A stretch of DNA of 27,296 nt, taken from NCBI GenBank assembly GCA_002411015.1, contig DHPY01000118.1, positions 1-27,296 on the forward strand, in the 5' to 3' direction. The stretch is from Armatimonadetes bacterium UBA5352. Lineage in GTDB: Bacteria > Armatimonadota > Zipacnadia > Zipacnadales > UBA5352. Every line of letters starts with the position of its first letter. Position 1 is the first letter of the stretch. A model generated the notes under the pieces. The model was given only the letters and a program-made list of their open reading frames with translations, did not search any database and had not been told where the DNA came from. Positions 3,462-10,969 of this stretch are shown here, piece by piece. A program made the translations under genes and the position numbers.

Positions 3462-5819
3462 ATGAAACTGACCGTGGCGATAGTATGCGCCGCCGCACTG
3501 ATCATGACCGGCGCAGTGGCACACGCACAGGCTGTCTGCGAGCTTGGCTTCGAGCGCATCGGCGATGACTGGGTGCCCAGCCCGCTCGACACGAACTCCG
3601 GGCCGCTCTCGATCATCGAGGGCGACCATGGCGCGCATACCGGCGCGCTGAAGATCGAGGGCCGCACCCCGAAGTCCCTCGGCGCCACCTACTTCCCGTG
3701 GCGAGACTGGACCGGCTACACCACCCTCAGCTTTGACCTGTTCGTCCCACCGGAGATGCCCGCGACCGCGGATGTGCAGGTCTACCTCAAGGACCGCCAC
3801 TACTGGTGGTATCAGTCCTTCCCGCTGCATCGTGCGCAGGGGCAGCGGGCGAAGATCACGCCCGGCAAGTGGATGAGCTTCAGCATCGACATCTCCGAGG
3901 ACAGCGCCGCCTGGGAGCCCGGCGGCCACAAGAAAGCCTGGGGCGAGGCCCTGCACAAGCCGCGCGAGTTCGGACTGCGCATCTTCTGCGATGACCCGTG
4001 GCAGGGCTTCGTGCTGCTCGACAACCTCACGCTCGCCGGCTCCGAGCCGCCGCTCGGGCGCTTCGATGCCTCGGAGACCCCGCAGCTCAGCTACGGACTG
4101 AAGCTCGAGCAGTCCGCGCAGCGGGTGCCGATGTACGAGAAGCTGGAGCTGACCTTCGACCCCGGCCGCGCGTACTCCAACCCGTTCGACCCGGAGGTCG
4201 TGGATGTGCAGGGGCATTTCCGCGCACCCTCTGGCGCGCAGATGGATGTGCCCGGGTTCTTCTACCAGGCCTACGAGCGCTCGCAGACCGAGGAGGGCTA
4301 CGAGAAGCTCATCCCGGTCGGGAAACCCACGTGGAAGGTACGGTTCTCCCCCACTGAGGAGGGCGAGTGGCGCTTCTTCGTGAGCGTCCGCGATGCACAG
4401 GGCGAACTGCGCAGCGGCGAGCAGCGCATCACCGCCACGGCGGCGCTCGATCCACGGGGCCTCGTGCGCACAAGCCGCAGCGACCCGATGTACTTTGAGT
4501 TCGACAGCGGCGAGCTGTTCTGGGTCAACGGCATCAACATGCGCGATGGTGGCGACCACGCCGAGCGCCAGAAGGGCACCTACGCATTCGACTACTTCTT
4601 CCCTCGCTTCAAGGAGGAGGGGCTGAACTTCGTCCGCACCTGGATGGCTGCGTGGTGGGCGGGGATCGAGTGGGATGAAGACTATCACTCGCGCTACGAC
4701 GGAGTCGGCCGCTACTCCACCTACAACGCCTGGCGGCTCGACTACATGTTCGACCTCGCGGCGCAGAACGACCTGTTCATCGAGCTGACCTTCAACTCCC
4801 ACGGACAGCTCCGTCGCGACAAGTACGACGCCGAATGGCGCTACAACCCCTACGCCTCGCGCAACGGGGGCTATCTGCCCTCGCCCGCGATGTTCTTCAC
4901 CAGCGAGCAGGCGAAGGCGGACGTGAAGAAGCGCTACCGCTACATCGTGGCGCGCTGGGGCTACTCGCAGCACCTGATGAGCTACGATATGTGGAACGAG
5001 ATTGATCTCTCCGAGGGCCCGGACATCCCGCAGATCGCAGCCTGGCACGAGGAGATGGCGCAGTACCTCCGCGACATTGACCCGTGGGATCACCTCGCGG
5101 TGACGCACATCTGCCTCTACGGCACGAACGCGGACCCGATCTGGGAGCTTCCGCAGATCGCGTACATCCAGGCCGATGCCTACTGGCCCGACGGCCGGCC
5201 GCAGAACAACTGGTACCGCGGCCTCAACGGCTTCTACGACGGCAAAGCACGCTTCCGCGACAAGCCGATGCTCTTCATCGAGTATGGCCCGCAGACCGCC
5301 ACCCTCCCCCAGCCATACGAGGTCTGGCAGCGCGACTACCGCGTGGTCGGCTGGATCGGGAACATGATGCCACTGGCAGGCCCGCCGGTGTGGTGGTATC
5401 ACGAGGAATGGGACAACTTCAAGCTCTACAACCTGCAGAAGGCGATCATGCGCTTCAACGAGGGCTTCGACCCGCGTGGGCTGGAGATGCGCAGGATCGG
5501 TGCGCAGACGAGCGCTCCGGAGCAGCTTTTCGCACAGGCCAAGAGCGGTGACGGGCTCGCTATGTTCTATGCCTACAACTGGAACAACATCGCCACCTAC
5601 CCGGAGCCCTCGGCGGTGCCTGAGGCGCTGAGGGTGACCGGGGCGACGGTTACGCTCAGCGACGTCCCGCCCGGCCGCTACCGCGTGGAATGGTGGGATG
5701 CGTACGCAGGCGCGGCTACCGGTGAGGACGAGATCGTGATCGAGGGTTCGAGTGCACAGATCCAGCTTCCTGTGTTCGCGCAGGACATCGCGGCGAAGCT
5801 GGTGAAGCTGGAAGACTGA
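3462..5819 (+). CDS. Secreted multidomain glycoside hydrolase (DUF5060-like plus clan GH-A-like barrel)
   Basis: 785 residues from the ATG behind GAGGAGAGGCG. The N-terminus MKLTVAIVCAAALIMTGAVAHAQA is a Sec signal peptide with an AHA-QA cleavage site. Residues about 27-190 resemble a carbohydrate-binding beta-sandwich (SFDLFVPPEM..., ending VLLDNLTLAGSE). About 205-340 looks like a DUF5060 immunoglobulin-like domain (PTWKVRFSPTEEGEWRFFVSVRD). From about 350 a TIM-barrel glycosidase follows, with MWNEID (Glu513, likely acid/base) and MLFIEYG (Glu607, likely nucleophile) spaced as in clan GH-A; a C-terminal beta domain ends the protein. Substrate is unknown, presumably a plant or microbial polysaccharide. 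The putative attR lies 31 nt upstream, so its expression may have been altered by the island. Confidence 0.85.
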   Translation: MKLTVAIVCAAALIMTGAVAHAQAVCELGFERIGDDWVPSPLDTNSGPLSIIEGDHGAHTGALKIEGRTPKSLGATYFPWRDWTGYTTLSFDLFVPPEMPATADVQVYLKDRHYWWYQSFPLHRAQGQRAKITPGKWMSFSIDISEDSAAWEPGGHKKAWGEALHKPREFGLRIFCDDPWQGFVLLDNLTLAGSEPPLGRFDASETPQLSYGLKLEQSAQRVPMYEKLELTFDPGRAYSNPFDPEVVDVQGHFRAPSGAQMDVPGFFYQAYERSQTEEGYEKLIPVGKPTWKVRFSPTEEGEWRFFVSVRDAQGELRSGEQRITATAALDPRGLVRTSRSDPMYFEFDSGELFWVNGINMRDGGDHAERQKGTYAFDYFFPRFKEEGLNFVRTWMAAWWAGIEWDEDYHSRYDGVGRYSTYNAWRLDYMFDLAAQNDLFIELTFNSHGQLRRDKYDAEWRYNPYASRNGGYLPSPAMFFTSEQAKADVKKRYRYIVARWGYSQHLMSYDMWNEIDLSEGPDIPQIAAWHEEMAQYLRDIDPWDHLAVTHICLYGTNADPIWELPQIAYIQADAYWPDGRPQNNWYRGLNGFYDGKARFRDKPMLFIEYGPQTATLPQPYEVWQRDYRVVGWIGNMMPLAGPPVWWYHEEWDNFKLYNLQKAIMRFNEGFDPRGLEMRRIGAQTSAPEQLFAQAKSGDGLAMFYAYNWNNIATYPEPSAVPEALRVTGATVTLSDVPPGRYRVEWWDAYAGAATGEDEIVIEGSSAQIQLPVFAQDIAAKLVKLED

Positions 5820-5851
5820 GAGGCGATCATCTGCAGCATCAGGGAGAGCTG

Positions 5852-6682
5852 ATGAGCGAATACACGGTGGTAGTGGGGCTGGCGAATCCGGAGACGGCAG
5901 AGCGGCTGATGGGTATAGGATGCTTGCTGGCGAAGCAGTTCGATGGACGCGTCGAGGCGGTGACGGTCATTGACACCGATCGCGCGGCGCCAGAGGCGAC
6001 CCCGGGGCATCATGACCGCATGACCGCCGCGTACGATCTGCTCGCCGTTGCCGAGACGGTGGCAGGCCGCTGTGGAGCGCGCCACGAGGGGCATATCGCG
6101 ATCGGGCGGCCGGTGGCCGAGGTGCTCGACGAGCTGGCCGAGTCGACCGACGCATCGCTCATCATCATCGGGTTCTCGGAGCACAACCGCCCTGGTGGAG
6201 ACGACAGCGAGTTTGAGCGCCTGACAGACGAGATGGCCACTCGCGCGCCGTGCGATCTGCTGGTCGCGCGCTTGGTTGGCAACGTGAGTTACCAGCGCGT
6301 GCTGGTGCCGGTGCGCGAGGAGCTGAATCTCGATGTGCGCTGCAGCGTCATGGCCGCGCTGCATGCCCGATACGGTTCGGTTGTGGACGTCGTGCACTTC
6401 GCCCACAGCACCGATGACGTCGCACGGACGCGCGAGCAGTTACGTGAGTGGCTGGACAGGCGCGGGATGGCCGATGGCGTATCGGTGCGGGTGGATGTGC
6501 ACGAGGACCCGGCGCAGGCGATCGTGCGGGCCAGCGTGGACTACGACCTGGTGATGCTCGGGGCGGGACCACTCCACGAAGTGCGCCGCAGATACTTCGG
6601 CCCCACAACCGAATACGTGGCGACTCACGCCGCCTGCTCCACATTCCTTCTGAGGAACCGCGATATCACCTCCGCCGGATGA
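5852..6682 (+). CDS. Two-domain universal stress protein (UspA family)
   Basis: 276 residues; ATG preceded by AGGGAGAG. Two UspA-like halves: about 1-144 (TVVVGLANPETAERLM ... DASLIIIGFSEHN) and about 146-270 (QRVLVPVREELNLDVRCSV ... DYDLVMLGAGPLHEV). Both have the alternating beta/alpha pattern and the penultimate strand typical of Usp folds. The ATP-binding signature G-x2-G-x9-G-S/T is not clear in the first half and degenerate in the second (GAGP...FGPTT), so nucleotide binding is uncertain. Cytoplasmic, no signal. It follows the glycosidase by 32 nt on the same strand and may be cotranscribed. The family is linked to stress survival, but no specific role can be read here. Confidence 0.8.
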   Translation: MSEYTVVVGLANPETAERLMGIGCLLAKQFDGRVEAVTVIDTDRAAPEATPGHHDRMTAAYDLLAVAETVAGRCGARHEGHIAIGRPVAEVLDELAESTDASLIIIGFSEHNRPGGDDSEFERLTDEMATRAPCDLLVARLVGNVSYQRVLVPVREELNLDVRCSVMAALHARYGSVVDVVHFAHSTDDVARTREQLREWLDRRGMADGVSVRVDVHEDPAQAIVRASVDYDLVMLGAGPLHEVRRRYFGPTTEYVATHAACSTFLLRNRDITSAG

Positions 6683-6710
6683 GCGGCCGATGAGCCCGCG
6701 GATATGACGC

Positions 6711-6741
6711 GAGGCGCAGTCAGATGCCCCGACTGCGCCTC
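6711..6741. terminator. Perfect 11-bp hairpin between convergent genes
   Basis: GAGGCGCAGTC (6711-6721) and GACTGCGCCTC (6731-6741) pair perfectly around a 9-nt loop. It lies between the stops of the stress protein (plus) and the response regulator (minus). No U-tract follows on either strand, so it may work as a Rho-aided or transcript-stabilising end. Confidence 0.6.
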
Positions 6742-6770
6742 AAAACCGATCCGCCACCGGTACCTCTCGC

Positions 6771-7157
6771 TCAGGCCGCTCTGATGATCCGCCCGAGCGC
6801 GCTCTTGATGACATCCGCGAAGTTCCCGCTCTTCTCAACGAAGAACCCGTCGTAGCTGCTCACCCGCGCCACGTCCCCGCTGCCGTTCACGTGTCCGCTG
6901 ATCACTACAACCGGCATCTCTGCCCACAGCGGGTTGTGCTTTACCGCCTCCAGGACCTTCCACCCGTCAACATCCGGCATGATGATATCAAGTATCATGG
7001 CATCAAACGGGTGTCCTTCGGCGGTTGCGGCACACAGCATCTTCAGCGCACGACGTCCGTCTTCTGCGACTTCGGCGTCGAACCCGGCGTCCTCAAGAGC
7101 CTGCACCAGTACCTCGCGGATCGACATATCGTCGTCCACGACCAGCACTCGTGACAT
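6771..7157 (-). CDS. Single-domain response regulator (CheY-like receiver)
   Basis: 128 residues. The ATG at 7157 has GGAGG 7 nt upstream; a TTG one codon earlier is less likely. It is a receiver domain only: acidic cluster D8-D9-D10 (VLVVDDDMSI), phosphoacceptor D57 (ILDIIMPDVDGW), S87 (VISGH) and K109 (VEKSG). No DNA-binding or enzymatic output domain follows, so it would signal by protein contact after phosphorylation by an unlinked kinase. It starts 30 nt after the smpB stop and is probably cotranscribed with it. No kinase is encoded in the window. Confidence 0.9.
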   Translation of the reverse strand: MSRVLVVDDDMSIREVLVQALEDAGFDAEVAEDGRRALKMLCAATAEGHPFDAMILDIIMPDVDGWKVLEAVKHNPLWAEMPVVVISGHVNGSGDVARVSSYDGFFVEKSGNFADVIKSALGRIIRAA

Positions 7158-7187
7158 CAATACACCTCCTTCCCGTCTCGCCGCATT

Positions 7188-7655
7188 TCACTGGCGGTTG
7201 CGATAGTGGTCGGCGACAGCCTGATCCGTGCGGCGCTGCTCATCCCGCTTCTTGATCGACTCCCGCTTCTCATACTCTCTTTTACCCGTACAGAGGCACA
7301 ATTCAACCTTCGCGAAGCCTCTCGGCGAAAAATACATGCGCAGCGGGATCAGTGCCACGCCTTTCTGCTGCACCTCACGCGCCAGTCTGCGGATCTCCCG
7401 CTTGTGCAGCAGAAGCCTCCGCCGCCGCGTCGGGTTCTGAACCGCATACCCGCCGGAGCCGTACTCCGCTATGTGCATATTCACCAGCCACGCCTGCTCT
7501 CCCTCGACGATTGCGTACGCCTCGGCGAGGCTTACGCGGTGCGCCCGCACCGACTTGACCTCCGGCCCCGTCAGCTCAATGCCTGCCTCAAGCTTGTCAT
7601 TGATATGATACTCATGATGCGCGCGCCTGTTTGTTGCCACAATCTCAATGGACAT
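7188..7655 (-). CDS. smpB: SsrA-binding protein SmpB
   Basis: 155 residues from the ATG at 7655 (MSIEIVATNRRAHHEY). SmpB binds tmRNA and brings it to ribosomes stalled on truncated mRNA for trans-translation. Family marks: N-terminal NRRAHHEYHINDKLEAGIELTGPEVKS, the NMHIAEY segment, HKREIRRL, and a basic C-terminal tail (KREYEKRESIKKRDEQRR) that enters the mRNA channel. Length is normal. The tmRNA gene (ssrA), often nearby, is not in this window. A promoter is visible at 7730-7759 and the response regulator follows directly. Confidence 0.96.
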   Translation of the reverse strand: MSIEIVATNRRAHHEYHINDKLEAGIELTGPEVKSVRAHRVSLAEAYAIVEGEQAWLVNMHIAEYGSGGYAVQNPTRRRRLLLHKREIRRLAREVQQKGVALIPLRMYFSPRGFAKVELCLCTGKREYEKRESIKKRDEQRRTDQAVADHYRNRQ

Positions 7656-7729
7656 ACCGGTCCAGACCGCCTCGCTCTGCCATCGGTGGGCGCAGCATCG
7701 TGCGACCGCCTCCCACAACCACCTCACTC

Positions 7730-7759
7730 AGTCTACCGTGGAAATACCCGTAGCGTCAA
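7730..7759 (-). promoter_or_regulatory. Sigma70-like promoter of smpB
   Basis: On the minus strand TTGACG (7759-7754), an 18-nt spacer and TAGACT (7735-7730). The -10 hexamer TAGACT is identical to the one before mraZ. The predicted leader to smpB is about 65-70 nt. No riboswitch such as a THI box could be recognised in this intergenic stretch for thiE. Confidence 0.5.
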
Positions 7760-7807
7760 GGAATCCGGCGCCCTCGGGGTGAATGAGCCAGTAAGGAGGC
7801 GGTGGAC

Positions 7808-8464
7808 GTGCGATATCAGCTCAGACGCGGCCTGTACTTCGCGGCCGATACCGGTCTGCTCGACGAACCGGAGATATACTCAGTGACCAGGGCGGCAATC
7901 GAGGGCGGCGTGGTGCTGGTGCAACTGCGCGCGAAGGCAATCGGGCTCGCGGATGTCACTCGCATGGCGCGTGAACTCACAGCGATCTGCGACTCGTCCG
8001 GTGTGCCGCTGCTTGTGAACGATCTGCCGGAGGTGGCGGCCGAGGCCGGGGCCACCGGAGTGCATGTCGGCCAGGAGGACGTGAGCGTGGCGGAGGCGCG
8101 GCGGATACTCGGGGCGGATGCGCTCATAGGCGCGACCACGCCGACGCCACAGGCCGTGCAGCGTGCGGAGGCGGAGGGCGCCGACTACGTCTCAGCCGGT
8201 CCGATGTTCCGCTCGCCGACCAAGCCGGAGAAGCCCGTCGCCGGGCCTGAGCTTGCGCAACGACTGCGGCCGCTGACGAGGATGCCGCTGTGCGTGATCG
8301 GGGGGATCACGGCGGCGAACGTGGCGGAGCTTGCCGGCTGCGGCGTGGACCTCGTCTGCGTCATCTCCACGATCGCAGCCGCCGCCGACCCTCGCGGCGC
8401 CACGGAAGAGATCGTCGCCGCAATGCGCGCGGCGGACGTCGCGAACTGCGTTCAGTCACCGTAG
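7808..8464 (+). CDS. thiE: Thiamine-phosphate synthase
   Basis: 218 residues. GTG 7808 is chosen because AAGGAGG lies 8 nt upstream; GTG 7802 would be only 2 nt from it. ThiE joins HMP-pyrophosphate and the thiazole phosphate to make thiamine monophosphate. Seen: VQLRAK (pyrophosphate-binding strand), LLVNDLPEVAAEAGATGVHVGQEDV, GADYVSAGPMFRSPTKPEK (substrate loop) and VIGGI near the C-terminus, in a TIM-barrel order and normal length. The usual IGxSxH motif reads IGATTPT. No other thi gene adjoins. Its 3' end overlaps the convergent M28 gene by 13 bp. TenI-type aromatase relatives are the main alternative. Confidence 0.88.
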   Translation: MRYQLRRGLYFAADTGLLDEPEIYSVTRAAIEGGVVLVQLRAKAIGLADVTRMARELTAICDSSGVPLLVNDLPEVAAEAGATGVHVGQEDVSVAEARRILGADALIGATTPTPQAVQRAEAEGADYVSAGPMFRSPTKPEKPVAGPELAQRLRPLTRMPLCVIGGITAANVAELAGCGVDLVCVISTIAAAADPRGATEEIVAAMRAADVANCVQSP

Positions 8465-9468
8465 ATGAACTCGAGCAGCGTCTCGCCCACCTGGTTGAGC
8501 GAGTCGGGGCTGCAGTGCTCGGGAGTGTCATCGGTGGTGTGCCACTCAGGCGGGTGGAACTCGATGATATCCACCGACGGGATCCCCGCCTCGATGAACG
8601 GGATATGGTCGTCGGTGATGCTCCGGCCGCCGTTGCGGACGAAGGCGGTGTGTCCAAGCCGCTCAGCGATGCTCCAGATCTCGTCAACGAGAGCGGGCGC
8701 GTTGTCGAGCGACTCCAGCTCAATCGGGAGCCTGAAGATATCATCCGAGATGCCGGGCGTGCCAAGGCGCGGGTTCGGCCTATTGTCGCCGCCGACGAGG
8801 TCCAGCAGCACCATCTGAGCGGGCCTCGGCAGCTCCTGTGGCCAGTGGTTCGCCATCCTTCGCGAGCCGATGATCCAGCCGGCGTCCGGCAGATCGTCTG
8901 AGTTCCCGCCCTGATCCTCGGCGTCGAAGAACGCGATGATGACCGGCCGCGGCGGGGCCTGCACGCTGAACGCTCGCGCCATCTCCAGCAGCACCGCAAC
9001 GCCGGAGGCGCCATCATTCGCCCCCGGCACCGGCTGGGTCCTGCGGGCAGGGTCGGGGTCCTGGTCCGCGATCGCGCGGCTGTCCCAGTGCGCCCCGAGC
9101 AGCAGCACCTCGCCCTCCGCATCACCCGCGAACAGCCCGGCCACGTTCGTGAAATCATAGGCCTGCTGGCCACTCAGGCCGGTGGTGGCGGTGAATTCCT
9201 GCGTCACGACCTGCGCCCCGGCCTGCTGGAGCCGATTGGTGAGGAACGCGAGGCAGTCGTCGTGCGCCTGGCTGCCGGGGACGCGCGGCCCGAAGGCTAC
9301 CTGCGCCTCAAGGTCGGCGAATGCGCGCGCCTCATCGAAAGCAGGCCGCTCAGCAGGGGGCGGCAGCGGATCCACCGGCCCCGCACCACCTCCTGAGCTG
9401 CAGCTTGTGCCGAGTGCGGCGAACAGACTGATCGCAGCGAGTATCCTCATTCTCTTCACCAGGCTCAT
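8452..9468 (-). CDS. M28-family lipoprotein, glutaminyl-peptide cyclotransferase-like
   Basis: 338 residues; ATG 9468 has GGAG 8 nt upstream. The N-terminus is a signal peptide ending ALGTSC (Cys23 probably lipidated; the lipobox is imperfect), then a Gly/Pro linker. Metal and catalytic positions match glutaminyl cyclases: HWDSR (H127, D129), GANDGASGVA (D152), FFDAED (E184 base, D185 metal), LLDLVGG (D223), DDHIPF (D287) and EWHTTDD (W309, H310). Such enzymes cyclise N-terminal Gln to pyroglutamate, which protects exported proteins; the fold is shared with M28 aminopeptidases, the main alternative. Exported and membrane-anchored. A terminator-like hairpin separates it from the upstream dcw operon. 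Confidence 0.85.
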   Translation of the reverse strand: MSLVKRMRILAAISLFAALGTSCSSGGGAGPVDPLPPPAERPAFDEARAFADLEAQVAFGPRVPGSQAHDDCLAFLTNRLQQAGAQVVTQEFTATTGLSGQQAYDFTNVAGLFAGDAEGEVLLLGAHWDSRAIADQDPDPARRTQPVPGANDGASGVAVLLEMARAFSVQAPPRPVIIAFFDAEDQGGNSDDLPDAGWIIGSRRMANHWPQELPRPAQMVLLDLVGGDNRPNPRLGTPGISDDIFRLPIELESLDNAPALVDEIWSIAERLGHTAFVRNGGRSITDDHIPFIEAGIPSVDIIEFHPPEWHTTDDTPEHCSPDSLNQVGETLLEFIYGD

Positions 9469-9494
9469 CTATCGTACTCCATCAGACGAAAGAC

Positions 9495-9518
9495 GCCGAC
9501 CCCGCGATCGGGCTCGGC
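9495..9518 (-). terminator. Terminator-like hairpin at the end of the ftsA-side transcript
   Basis: GCCGA (9495-9499) and TCGGC (9514-9518), extended by CCCG/CGGG across one C-C mismatch, loop CGAT. On the minus strand it comes about 40 nt after the stop of the zinc-finger gene and is followed by the T-rich GTCTTTCGTCT. Confidence 0.55.
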
Positions 9519-9555
9519 GCCGTTGTTCTCTGCGTGTGACGGATGGCCGGCACGC

Positions 9556-10812
9556 TCAGTTCAACTGGATCCCGGAGGTCGTCCTGTCCAGGCTGCTGAC
9601 TGAGCCATTGATCCGACCCGCCATCCTCGATCGCAACTCGCCCCCGGGCGCTTCCTCGGACTGGAAGACCGTGCGCGAGCGCGACTGCGTAGGGATGACC
9701 CGGCTCTGTGATCCGCCGCGGGAGGCCGCGCGCACCGCCACCGGTTCGCTCGCCGCACGCCGGGGGGAGGCCGCGGACGGCGCAAGCGCAGGCGGTGTGC
9801 TCACGGGCGCCGGGGCGGGCTGCGGCGGAAGGGCCGCTACCGCGCTCTCACGCGGCAGATCGGTCTGCGCGGGCGGCACAGGCGTGGAGACCGGTGTGGC
9901 GAGAGCAGCCGGTGCCAGTCTCGGCGGCTGCTCTGCGATGACCGGCTGTGGACTCGGAGCGGGCCGCGGGGCCGTCGCTGCCGTTGCGGGGCGCTCGATC
10001 CTGCGAGGGGGCGCGCCGCTCTCAGGCTGTGCGCGCACCGGCGCGGGCCGCTCAAGGAGAAGCTCATGCCCGGCCGCAGCGTCCTCAATGGCAGACCGGG
10101 CATCGGGCGGACCATGCGCGACCATGACCGGACCCACGCGCCTCGACAGTGGCGTCTCGCGGACGGCTCTGCGCGGTGCAGTGGCGCCCGCTGCCCGCTC
10201 AGCAGCCGTGGCAGTGGAGACCGAGGCTACCGCGGTGCTCTCAGCCACCTCTGCCGCTTCCGGAGCGACTGCCGCTCCGTGCGCATCGATCGCGCCGGCT
10301 ACACTGCCAGCCGCAACCCGGGGCACCTCGGCGACCAGCGCGTCTCCGGGGGGAAGACCGCCACCGCCCCGCGGGATGAAGACTGCCGCGAGCAGCGCAG
10401 CAGCGGCGGCGAGTCCGCCAAGCACGGCGGCCGTGCGTCGCCAGACGAAGTTCGGGGCGGGCTCAGCGGAAGTCTCACGCGCCACTGCCGCCCTGACGCG
10501 GGCGTCCAGCGCCGCAGGCGCAACCGCCGCCGGCGTCTCCCGCAGCACGTCGGAGGCGCGCTGCATGCGGCGGAAGGTGGCGTAGCAGGCTGAGCAGACA
10601 AAGACGTGGCCCTCGAACCTGTCGCGCTCGGCAGGGGGCAGTTCGTCATCAACGTATGCCGAGGCCAGTTCGAGGCATTCCTCGCAGGTGATCTTAGCGA
10701 CCGGCTCCGCAGTTCCGCACGCGCGCGTGATGCGCTCGTGCAGACCCTCGGGCGCTTGCGCGCGCCCGATGGCGGCCAGCACACTCTCAATGTCGGTCTT
10801 GCCGGGATGCAA
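9556..10812 (-). CDS. Zinc-finger anti-sigma-like single-pass membrane protein with Pro/Ala-rich tail
   Basis: About 418 residues if it starts at TTG 10812 (LHPGKTDIESVLAAI, with ACGGAG about 9 nt upstream); no ATG or GTG fits better, so the start is uncertain. Residues 43-76 form a ZAS-type zinc finger: C43-E-E-C46, then H69-V-F-V-C73-S-A-C76, as in anti-sigma factors of ECF systems. A transmembrane helix follows at about 127-147 (TAAVLGGLAAAAALLAAVFI). The remaining 270 residues are low-complexity Pro/Ala/Val/Arg sequence, probably extracytoplasmic. No ECF sigma gene is adjacent, unlike typical anti-sigma loci. It comes 157 nt after ftsA, in the place where ftsZ normally stands. Its partner and role are unknown. 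Confidence 0.75.
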   Translation of the reverse strand: MHPGKTDIESVLAAIGRAQAPEGLHERITRACGTAEPVAKITCEECLELASAYVDDELPPAERDRFEGHVFVCSACYATFRRMQRASDVLRETPAAVAPAALDARVRAAVARETSAEPAPNFVWRRTAAVLGGLAAAAALLAAVFIPRGGGGLPPGDALVAEVPRVAAGSVAGAIDAHGAAVAPEAAEVAESTAVASVSTATAAERAAGATAPRRAVRETPLSRRVGPVMVAHGPPDARSAIEDAAAGHELLLERPAPVRAQPESGAPPRRIERPATAATAPRPAPSPQPVIAEQPPRLAPAALATPVSTPVPPAQTDLPRESAVAALPPQPAPAPVSTPPALAPSAASPRRAASEPVAVRAASRGGSQSRVIPTQSRSRTVFQSEEAPGGELRSRMAGRINGSVSSLDRTTSGIQLN

Positions 10813-10969
10813 GGACAGGCACTCCGTCTCGTTACGAACAGGTAGTGGAACGCAACGATTCCGGGGGGATCGGCGGTGAAGGTGGTCGGCGTGCATCCCC
10901 TCGCACGAAGTTAGACACGGCTGTGAGGGGAAGGTTTCGCCGATGCGGAGATTCTTCGTACATGCACGA

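Noticed and set aside
3420..5402. 660-codon open frame antisense to the glycosidase
   Set aside because: It is an effect of GC-rich third positions on the opposite strand: Arg/Val/Ala/Glu-rich, no recognisable domain and no Shine-Dalgarno, while the sense frame has clear domains.
7656..7807. Thiamine (THI-box) riboswitch before thiE
   Set aside because: The conserved CTGAGA and ACCTGA-type segments are not present.
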